Assembly (NCBI GenBank): GCA_029216955.1
Contig: JANAVB010015600.1
Location: 31,137,874-31,201,873 of the forward strand
Reading direction: 5' to 3'
Length of the DNA stretch: 64,000 bases
DNA from: Iris pallida
Taxonomy: Eukaryota > Streptophyta > Magnoliopsida > Asparagales > Iridaceae
In this document: piece after piece, positions 35,098 to 44,461 of the stretch
Numbering within the stretch: position 1 is the stretch's first letter
How the letters are laid out: every line of letters begins with the position of its first letter
The notes under the pieces: model-generated
Told to the model about the DNA's origin: nothing
Seen by the model: only the letters and a program-made list of their open reading frames with translations
The model's database searches: none
Program-made: the position numbers and the translations under genes

Positions 35098-38000
35098 CTA
35101 TTTAGGAGGAGCGATTATCTCCTGAATATGAACAATTACATTATTCATCTTCTCATCATGGGCTTTCTTGAGACGCTCTGCTATTTCAGATACAATCATC
35201 CGTTGATCATATTCCGCAACAATAGAACTTCGGCGGTTGGTCTCTTCAATCTGATGGGTTTGCATCTGTTCCCGCTCTTCCTGTAAAGATTGATAACGTT
35301 CAGCTTCAGATTGACGATCAGCTGCAATCTTTGATCGTTCTTCTTCCGCAGAGGCAATTTGTTTTTGGAGACGAGCTAGCTCTTCCCTCAACTTTCTAAG
35401 ATCTTCAGCCTTTGACGATTCATCTTTCTCTAAACGCTCCATATTCTGACAAGTATTTAACATCTCTTCGTCTTTTGCCATTAATTCCTTAGAAGACTGA
35501 ACGAGGAAATCTGTCAGAGCAATATGTTGAGCTTGAGCTTCGCTTTCCAATTGAGAAATTTCAGCTGCAGTCAGAGACTCAATATCCTTCTTCTTAATCT
35601 CCCTATATTTTTGGATGTTGGCTTCTAAATCATTCAAGAGATGTTCAAAGAAGACACATTGAGCCTCATAACCAGATTGTCTCAAGGCTGAACATGGGAA
35701 ACTAGTCGCCTCTCGAAGACTCGAAAAGGGCATAGTCTCATCTTTCATGAGTCGCCTCGAATATGTATCCAGATATGTATAAATAATATCTGAATACATC
35801 CTCATGACTTTGGCTATCCCTGTGTCAAAACTGGGAGTCGCTGCAATAATAGGAGAAGGAGCAGGAGGAGCTTCTATTCTTGGAGCTGAAGTTAGTACCC
35901 TTGGAGAACTCGGCAGATGGGAACTCCTCTCACCCACCTCAGTTTGAACAAGTGGGGCTTGAGTAGAACTCATAGCCGGTGCAGTTCCTACAGCTGTTGA
36001 AATAAAAGAAGCATGATCAAAACCAAAAGATAATAAAGCAGAGACAAGACAAAACTTTAATGAATAAAATATTACCTGGAGTTGGTTCATATTCAGTCTC
36101 CTTCGGATCATTCAATCCGGCTCTTAGTCTGTTCAGAGTACTTTCTGACATGGGATTTATTTCACTGCTTCCCGTACCAGAAGTACTCGGAATTTGAACC
36201 TTAATTTCCAAATGCCTCTCCGGTTCTGGTGTTAACCCAGAGTGTTGACCAATGGTCTTTAGTGCATCTATTGGTATTTTAGACAATGATTCATCGTCTA
36301 TCTCCATCTCTTCTTCTCCAGAAGAATGAGACGACGGTTCATAGTCAACTTGTTCGCTCTCTGAAGCTTCAACAATTGGATTGAGAGGAGTGGCTTCCTT
36401 CACTGATTCTCCCAAAATTAGTAAGTCATTAGTCGTTTCAGTCTGATGTTCAGCCTCTACCGCAGGTTGACTAATTTCCTGCGCATCATCGGCTATTGGT
36501 GGAACTGAGCCTACATCAAAATGTCTAGAAGACCCAGCAGTTTCAGGAATATCTTCTTCTTCTGTCTTTACAGAGAAATCAAAAGTAGTTTGCTTTTCTG
36601 CAGCCAATCGCATAGCGCGATCTGTGGGACTCTCTGCATCCAAACAAATTACGGATTTAGTTTTTGAAACTATTACTTTCCTTCCTATTCTTCTGGTTAA
36701 AGGAACAGTAGGATAAGTGTCTAATGGATCACTACCTGTTTCATCAATACTTCTGGCTCGTTCAGAAACAGAAGAATTCCCGGGAATAGAAATTCCTCCG
36801 CGACTTCGAGTCTCTGCTCGAGTAGCTCTTTTTGCGGCAGGACCCGCAGTACCTTTACTCCTCTTCCTCTTCGGTGTATTATCAACAGATATACTTTCTT
36901 CAGCACTCCCGATAGGCACATGCAATGGTTGATGAAGGTCATCAGAGAAGAAAGTTTCCAAAACATCATCATCAACTTCATCGGTGGCCAGAGGATCTTC
37001 TTTGTCGTGACAATCCCTAGGCAAGGCGGATTTAGTTGATTTCTTTTCAACATGAATAAAGCTTTTACCTAAGATGCTAAATTTTTCATCAAAGGTATTA
37101 GCTGATACATAAAATCTGGCATAGGACGCCAATATCTTAGCTCCTCTCCGATAGTTGACCGGATCTGGCATAGAAAAGGTAGCCCTTGTACCTTTGGCAA
37201 TGTAATATAGCCAAGCTCTGGCACCATCAACCAACCCGCCTTGATGAGCAAAACACGTCGTTGCATTGCCCACATGCAACTGATCGTAACCAAATTGACG
37301 AGCAAATCTGCTCGGAAGATATGGCTCTATATATGTAATGTCGTCACGACGGCAAATTAAATGAGATGGCCTGATTCTCTTTAGCCATTCATGTTGGACA
37401 TCATCCAACTCATTAGCACCAACGCCGTCAATCAATCTCCCGGGCATGGTCTCATAACCAATAGGGGGAGGAACACAAGCGAAGCTCCAGAGCTCTCCCC
37501 TGTTCAAGATGGTTCTGCAATCAGTTAAAGTATCATATCTCCATTTCGGTATGTGCTTGTATCTTTCAAGGAAAGTGTCATCTGGCCTAGCCATCCCAGC
37601 GCTCATCAGAGATTCAAAATGAAGAAGCAGCCATCCAAACAAGTATGTAAAGGGCATTTCTACCAAGAAAAAGAACGTCAAGCTCTTCCGTGCCAATTCG
37701 AACATCCTATCTGTGTATGCCCTTAATCCGGCATTCAGACGGCAGGTCATTGCCGTTAATAGATCCATTTTATACCCAAAAACCAGACGGACTGCTGCAA
37801 AGACGACTCCTCTGTGCATCATGTCTGCCGAACAGGTGCCAGGAACTACGAATTTCCTCAGCCAAAGAGATATGAAACCGGCCAGATGACCTTCATCGGA
37901 CAATTCTCGGCCACCCTGCTTAATATAGGTTTCTAATCTATCGCCGGCCTTGTAGCTGTTGATGTCTTCTTCGATGACAATGTCATCATGATTAGTCTCC

Positions 38001-39964
38001 CGGATTAATCTGTTAATCTCGGCTTGACTCAAGGGCTTGAATTTTCCGACATACTGCTCGGTCTTTTTCTTCTTTTGGACTTCGTCAGTGCGGCCTTGAA
38101 ACAAATAAGCCATCCACTTCGAAGAATAGCAATTGGAGTCCCCCTCTCCACCTTGTCCCTTATAAAAAGCTTTACAGATGCTGTAATGACACATTAATTC
38201 TTCAAATACATAAAGAATTAGTGGGTTGGCTGCAGAAATCTTATTCATTTCGTCAACAAAAGGGATATATTCTTCATATGGCAAATCTGCCGTGGGTAGC
38301 TGAGATATATATGCCATTTCATGAAGGGCGAATCCCATCTCGCCCTTTGGGGTCATGAAGGTGCCAGTCCGATAGTTATATCTCTCTGCTAATGCCAAAA
38401 ACAGATCTGGGTTTGGTTTGAAACCATAAGCAGTACACTTAATGGCATCATATAAACCTATCGCCTTCAACTGTGCACCGAAGTTCCGCAAAATCCATCT
38501 CACTAGAGCATTCCATCTAGTGTTCTATGGATTTACTAGACCAGTCAGCCTCATTGACTGTTTTGGGTAGATGGCATTCTTTAATTGAACAAATTCATTT
38601 GCAAAAATTGGGACTCTGACTGGCTTCAGCAGTGCCGAGTCCTCAGGAGGGATGGTGGCAGGTAACAGTCCTCGCAGAGATGTGACATGCGGTTCAGTAC
38701 CACTGCGGAACCTTCCTTGACGATATCCAATCCATCCAGCCTTAGCTTGTCGGGATGGAGTAATATCCCACTTCATCTGTCTTTGCTGGCCCGAATGGAA
38801 TAAACGGGCTATGTTGATACTCTTTGTCAAACCAGTCAAATACATAGGCTGATTTACATCACCATCCCTATAGTAACTGTATGATACTTTGTCCAGAGCA
38901 GGCTGGGAATTCATGTCAATAGCATCTCCAAAAAGGAATGCTGGCTTCAAATGGGCAACACCATCTACACTTTGTAACGGCAGTCCACTCATTAGGTTCA
39001 GCAAAGTATCATCCTCCTGATTGGTCAACAGAGCTATTCTTGTGGAAGGTCCGTCAAATTGGGGAAAATAAACATGTGATAGATCACTTCTATAATTATT
39101 TCCCATACTTCCTTCAAATTCTGCTTCCTGAGCCAGAATATCCACTGCAAATGAAGAATAAAGTATTAAAAATCTTCAATGTCAAGAGATGATAAAGTTT
39201 AAACATACGCTCAGTTTTTACTAAGCGTACAGCTCAGCATACGCTCAGTTTTTATTAAGCGTATGGCAGACTCAAGGTTCAGCATACGCTCAGTTTTCTT
39301 TAAGCGTATGGCAGACTCAAGGTTCAGCATACGCTCAGTTTTCTTTAAGCGTATGGCAGACTCAAGGTTCAGCATACGCTCAGTTTTCTTTAAGCGTATG
39401 GCAGACTCAAGGTTCAGCATACGCTCAGTTTCCTTTAAGCGTATTTTATCTTAAGTGAATGGTTTTTAAAGTTCAGTTTATGATCAGTTTGAGTATATCA
39501 GCGTATGGTTGACAAGATGATCATCAAAAGTTTACGTTAACACAAGAGTTAGCGTATCTCAATGAGACAAATTGCCATAGCATATTCTTTTAAAAGATAG
39601 TGTATTTTGATATCTATCAAAAATACGCGTATCTTACAGATATACGCTCCAAACATACTTTTCGTAAAAACGAAAAATATGGAATACAGCTAAACCCTAA
39701 AGAGGGAAGCGTATTTGCTGACGTATTGACCCTAAAGAGGGATACGTTTTCTGAGTTTTGTTCTAACCAGAGCCCTAAAAAGGGAATAGTTATTTGTTCA
39801 TCATCATCTTCGTCCTCACCATAAAGAGGTTTCAATGGCCGTTCACTGCGTGAAACACACTGACTGGCCGTTCTCTTGGTAGTGGCAGTGTCGACGGCAG
39901 GATGAGATGATTCTTCAGGGGCTTTCCCTTTTCCTTTCGTAGTAGCATCAATCTTGGGTGCCAT
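35098..39964 (-). CDS. Antisense PMD-like/coiled-coil gene of element B, three exons, one nonsense codon
   Basis: The exons are 39964-39820, 39144-36076 and 35993-35098; both introns are phase 1 with GT...AG ends. The product would be about 1370 residues. The opening is MAPK..KGKG with an acidic stretch. The PMD core has ERYNYRTGTF followed by GEMGFALHEM (near 38311-38390), a LAGFISLWLRKFV helix (about 37870) and PYLPSRFARQFGY (about 37290). A KRKRSK basic patch follows (about 36860), then Ser/Glu-rich linkers and a C-terminal coiled coil (35780-35110). One in-frame TAG lies at about 38525. Known: host PMD proteins MAIN and MAIL1 act with PP7L in gene expression and TE silencing. Inferred: a nuclear factor serving the element. 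The Transposase_28 gypsy family is an alternative label. Confidence 0.8.
39205..39780 (-). repeat. Element B motif array in intron 1 of the antisense gene
   Basis: About 4.5 tandem copies of a 45-bp unit (39234-39440) each contain CATACGCT and AGCGTATG facing each other, so each unit can form a hairpin with an 8-bp perfect stem. Further AGCGTAT words follow at 39440-39720. The array sits wholly inside intron 1. The same motif fills the LTR (40310-41160) and the AAY-repeat part of gag (25910-26060). Confidence 0.8.
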
Positions 39965-40082
39965 TAATGGAGATGGAGTTGAAGACGAAGAAGAAGAAGA
40001 AAAATCTTTAAGTTTCTGAAAGCTCTTTTCTCTCTTGAAGGCAAAAGCTCTGGTAAAGAAATAAAATAGGTTTTAGGAGACC

Positions 40083-40090
40083 TATTTATA
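40083..40090 (-). promoter_or_regulatory. TATA box of the element B antisense gene
   Basis: On the minus strand TATAAATA lies about 120 bp upstream of the ATG at 39964, between that ATG and the LTR (from 40270). It parallels the TATA box of element C at 20914, so a dedicated internal promoter is conserved. Confidence 0.6.
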
Positions 40091-40257
40091 GAAGAAAGAA
40101 AGAAGTTCAAAACGGCGGATATTTTCTAAACAAAATCCCTAAAGAATTGCACTGATATTGAGGAAGATAACAGACTCATGCCAGCGTGTCAGGACTCATT
40201 CCCACTTTCTGTTCAAAGTAATTTCGAACTTTTGAAACTCATAAAGTTCGAAAACTT

Positions 40258-40269
40258 TGAAGGGGGTCT
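40258..40269 (+). other. Element B polypurine tract
   Basis: GAAGGGGGTCT immediately precedes the LTR start TGTAGGATG and matches the tract of element C. Confidence 0.8.
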
Positions 40270-41393
40270 TGTAGGATGTGGAAAATTATGACACGCTGTC
40301 ATTTTTCATCCATACGCTTAAAGACAGATGACAGTTGAAGCCATACGCTCAATTCAGGGTTGTACGCTCATTCAAAAGCCATACGCTCAGTAAATATTTT
40401 ATTATTTACTGAAGTGACAGCACAGCATATGTTTAAATGAGGAATGAATCTGACACTTCATCTTTCGTGCAAAGACAGCTGTCACGAGAAAAGTAACCGT
40501 CGTATAGGTTTCCGAAGAGTCGGTTTTGTCTTTTACGAGGACAACTCAGCAGCCTTCATAAATACAAAAGCCATCATTATTGTCAGTTTTGACAGTCTGT
40601 CAGCCGTCAAATCCGCAGTCACGACGCTCGAGAAGATTTTGTCAGTTATGGGAAGATATGGTGTACCAAAGAAGATTGATGATAGCCACGTGGCCACTTC
40701 TCCAGTGAGCGTATCAACCTCACATGACTCCTTCTTCACCCAGTCCAGTGAGCGTATGGACCTCACATGACTCCTTCTTCACACAGTCAAGTGAGCGTAT
40801 GGACCTCACATGATTCCTTGCTAAACAAGCGAGCGTATGACCTCACATGACTCCTTGTCCATAAAGTGAGCGTATGGATTTCATATGGCACTACGCTGTC
40901 CAAGTCAGCGTATGAACTCTCCTTCAACAAGGCAGCGTATTACAGCAACCATATCCAGGATTACAGTCAACACACGTTCTCACGTGTCCTGTACCAGTTA
41001 TCCACTTCTCTAGAAGTTATGCAACGTGGCATCCAGGCCATCAATCTCTCCTGAATATGCTCCACTACTTTCAACCGCATGCTAATGTGTCTCCATCAGA
41101 ATTCGCCACGCGTCCCTGCAGTTATGTACACGTCAAGTAACTACCTGAGCGTATGCTTAAGGACAGTTATCCTGAACTCTATAAAAAAGAGTTTCTTCAC
41201 ATTCATCAGAGACTACAGGTCATTTTTCAGAGAGAACAGAGAGATTGCCCAGTTGCTGTCCAAGTTCTTCATAGTTCGAGTTTTCTTCATCGCATCGTCC
41301 AAGGGATAAAGTAATCGTCTTCTAGATTAGATTCCTACAGTTGTAATTTTCTCAAATACAAAATAAATAAAGTGAATTTATTTATGGAAAACA
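40270..41393 (+). repeat. Element B LTR, sense copy (1124 bp)
   Basis: It starts TGTAGGATG after the polypurine tract and ends ATGGAAAACA. It contains about a dozen AGCGTATG/CATACGCT words and a TATA box (TATAAAAA, 41180-41187). Unlike a normal 3' LTR it is followed by AATT, the bases that follow the LTR-like end before the primer site at 25456. It then joins an inverted copy. Confidence 0.88.
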
Positions 41394-41397
41394 AATT

Positions 41398-42317
41398 CTT
41401 TTTTATAGAGTTCAGGATAACTGTCCTTAAGCATACGCTCAGATAGTTACTTGACGTGTGCATAACTGCAGGGACGCGTGGCGAATTCTGATGGAGACAC
41501 ATTAGCGTGCGGTTGAAAGTAGTGGAGCATGTTCAGGAGAGATTGATGGCCTGGATGCCACGTTGCATAACTTCTAGAGAAGTGGATAACTGGTACAGGA
41601 CACGTGAGAACGTGTGTTGACTGTAATCCTGGATATGGTTGCTGTAATACGCTGCCTTGTTGAAGGAGAGTTCATACGCTGACTTGGACAGCGTAGTGCC
41701 ATATGAAATCCATATGCTCACTTTATGGGCAAGGAGTCATGTGAGGTCAAACGCTCGCTTGTTTAGCAAGGAATCATGTGAGGTCCATACGCTCACTTGA
41801 CTGTGTGAAGAAGGAGTCATGTGAGGTCCATACGCTCACTGGACTGGGTGAAGAAGGAGTCATGTGAGGTTGATACGCTCACTGGAGAAGTGGCCACGTG
41901 GCTATCATCAATCTTCTTTGGTACACCATATCTTTCCATAACTGACAAAATCTTCTCGAGCGTCGTGACTGCGGATTTGACGGCTGACAGACTGTCAAAA
42001 CTGACCATAATGATGGCTTTTGTATTTATGAAGGCTGCTGAGTTGTCCTCGTAAAAGACAAAACCGACTCTTCGAAAACCTATACGACGGTTACTTTTCT
42101 CGTGACAGCTGTCTTTGCACGAAAGATGAAGTGTCAGATTCATTCCTCATTTAAACATATGCTGTGCTGTCACTTCAGTAAATAATAAAATATTTACTGA
42201 GCGTATGGCTTTTGAATGAGCGTACAACCCTGAATTGAGCGTATGGCTTCAACTGTCATCTGTCTTTAAGCGTATGGATGAAAAATGACAGCGTGTCATA
42301 ATTTTCCACATCCTACA
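41398..42317 (-). repeat. Element B inverted LTR copy (920 bp)
   Basis: This is the reverse complement of 40270-41189 with equal length and only a few substitutions. It lacks the last ~204 bp of the LTR. With 40270-41189 it forms a 920-bp hairpin around a 208-bp loop. Its TATA box (minus, 41400-41407) faces that of the sense copy, so transcripts would converge. Its end CCTACA at 42317 is the outer end of the insertion. Confidence 0.9.
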
Positions 42318-42389
42318 GTGAGGAAGTTTATTTGCTCTATCATCACATCCTTCGGGTTAAGCTGATTGATGGTTGCTTCGGACATACAG

Positions 42390-43486
42390 GTCCATCTCCT
42401 TCACTGCCAACGTCGGACATTATCAGGAAAGAGTTATCCAGAAAGAATCTGGTAGAAAAGAGTGTCCCTCCTCTAAGTTATATTGAGGGACCTCCCGCTG
42501 AATCGAGTTCGTGAGAGCAGGCGGCGGAATGACTTAGGCAGGAAGAAATGGTCCCTGCACCCTCCTCTGTTCATGTGGCTCTGGAGGTCGACCTCTCCGC
42601 CTTGCCGAGTCTCCAGATCCTTCGGACTGCGGAGGAGGAATTAGCCGCTATTCAAGCGTCCTTTCGCTCGGAACTTGTTTCCTTTGTGGCAGGGGCAGCA
42701 AGTTCCGGTGCATCTTCTTCGTCCATGCCAGCTACCCTTCCTTTGATGTCGTCTTCTTCGGAAGTTCTGGATGAATCGTCAAAGGATGTAGTTGACAATT
42801 TTTATCGTCACCTGAGGCGAGGAATTGAGGCTGCGGTGGAGAGGGGGACCTCTTTTGCCTTGGCCCGTTAATGCACCCGGGGCCAGATTGAAATCCTTAG
42901 AACCCTCCCCGGTGGGGCAGGGATAGTTGAGCTCCTGGAGCCCAAATTGCTAGAGGCGGATCAGCTTATGGCCCAGTTTCAAGTACTGCGGCAAGTTGAT
43001 CTGTCTTCAGCGATAGATCAGGAGCAGGCCTTCCTCATCACTGCCATAGAGAAGATAAGGGCTGCACGAGAAGCGTCCAAGCCGACCATAATAAAGAACC
43101 TCCGCGATCTCTCTCTGCAGTATGATCAGCTGAGCCGTCGGGGAGAGGATTGTATTGCTCGGGAAGCGGCAGCCTCTCGCGGTATAATCGACACGAAGGA
43201 GCAGATCCTCGAACTCCAGAGGAAATTGGCTTTCTTGGAATCTGAGCTCGAGGCCTCCCGTACGGATAAGGAGGTAATTGTTCAGGAGGCCGACAAAGTC
43301 ACCCGAACTTCTGCTGCCTTGGAGCGTGCTCTAAAAAAGCTTGAGGATGGCTGGCAGGCTCACGCGCATCTGGAGGATACGGAACGGTTGACTCAGGAAG
43401 CCGAGCGCCGAGCCAAGTAGCGGTTTGAGCGGTCGACGGCCGTACTGAGGGACCGTCTCAGAGAATTATGTTTCGCCGAACCATAG
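42390..43486 (+). pseudogene. Antisense PMD-like gene of element C, last exon after element B
   Basis: After the acceptor ACATACAG (to 42389) the frame of 21016-24760 resumes. It encodes a Ser/Ala-rich linker and then a long coiled coil (about 42950-43480), rich in Glu, Leu, Arg and Gln. Stops at about 42512, 42531, 42869 and 43418 interrupt it before a final TAG at 43484-43486. Without element B and one GTGAG, the flanking intron is only 96 bp. Its coiled-coil position matches that of the antisense proteins of B and D. Confidence 0.75.
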
Positions 43487-44461
43487 TCGGCTTTTTCTTT
43501 TCTTTCTCTCTTTATATTTCTTCATCTTTTTGGCAGGGACGTGGTCCCAAAGAATGTAGTACTTTTGATTTGATTTGATTTGAATAAATAACTTTGCTTG
43601 CATCATCCTTTATCTGTCGTGCTTATACTGCATTTATGTGTTTGCCCCAGTGGGGGCTTTTTCTGTGGACCTATTACCCTTGGCATACCTTGGTTTTAGG
43701 TACAGATAATAAGTTTGATAGGGATACATAGAACAACTCCGCGATAAGGTGGATATGGAAGTTCTTGGTATCAGGCGAAAGAATGCCATGGAATAGCTGG
43801 GTTCCAGAGGCATGTGATAATGAGAAAAGAGGTGCATGTACTAGGGGACCTAGTACAACATTTGTGGTCAACTGCGGACATTTGTGGTCAACTATGGATA
43901 TTTGTGGTCAACTGTGGACATTTGTGGTCAACTATGGACATTTGTGGTCAACTGTGGACATTTGTGGGCCTATTATCCTTGGCGTACCCTGGTTTTGGGT
44001 ACGGATAATAAGTCGAGAGAAAACCAACATACTTACTCAGAGGTAATGAGGACATGGTAAATATGAGGGTTTCTTCAATGGAGTCTTCCTACTCAGAGGT
44101 AATGAGGACGTGGTAGGAGTGGACACCATGAAGGGTACATAGAACAACTCAGAGGTAATATGGACGTGGAAGTTCTACGTGAGGGGTAGTTTATTTTTGA
44201 TGGAAGTGAAACAACTCAGAGGTAACATCGACGTAGTTGCTTCGGGAAATTTATGGATCTGTTACCCAGTTTATGCACTGAAAGTACGGGTACTAGATCA
44301 TGAGGAAGATGCTCTTTTAGAAAGGAAGTTCAGAGGTATGATCATACATGACTTACTACCCAGAAGTTGCGATATAGATTCATTTGGGATGACCAGAGTG
44401 TAAGTTCAGCGGTACCTAAGGGCACATAACTTAACAGTCCGGTAGATTTGGTGGATGTCGT
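43487..44461. other. Element C spacer with hairpins and tandem repeats
   Basis: This lies between the antisense-gene stop and the pol stop. It holds five hairpins with CAGAGGT...GACRTG loops: stems CATACTTAC/GTAAATATG (44028-44065), TCCTAC/GTAGGA (44087-44118), CATAGAAC/GTTCTACG (44138-44179), GAAACAACT/AGTTGCTTC (44208-44243) and GGAAGT/ACTTAC (about 44325-44355). A relaxed version lies near 43730. A ~45-bp hairpin sequence occurs twice (about 43671-43712 and 43969-44013). Six copies of a ~18-23-bp ACATTTGTGGTCAACTRTGG unit lie at 43858-43968. Confidence 0.7.

Larger units (their letters stand above)
24790..42317 (+). mobile_element. Element B: Tat-lineage element with palindromic, rearranged ends
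   Basis: The insert is bounded by TG...CA and GTGAG duplications. Its core is a plus-strand element: primer site (25459), gag (25446-29516), pro-pol (to 34546), spacer, antisense PMD-like gene (39964-35098), polypurine tract and LTR (40270-41393). The outer ends are not a normal LTR pair. The left end is a 274-bp palindrome around a 118-bp loop; the right end is the LTR followed by a 920-bp inverted LTR copy. Both outer termini correspond to LTR ends in minus orientation. It is the innermost, best-preserved element. Confidence 0.88.

Noticed and set aside
40444..42143. A 108-codon gene present in two copies
   Set aside because: The two frames (40444-40770 plus, 41817-42143 minus) are the two arms of the LTR palindrome; no domain is recognised.
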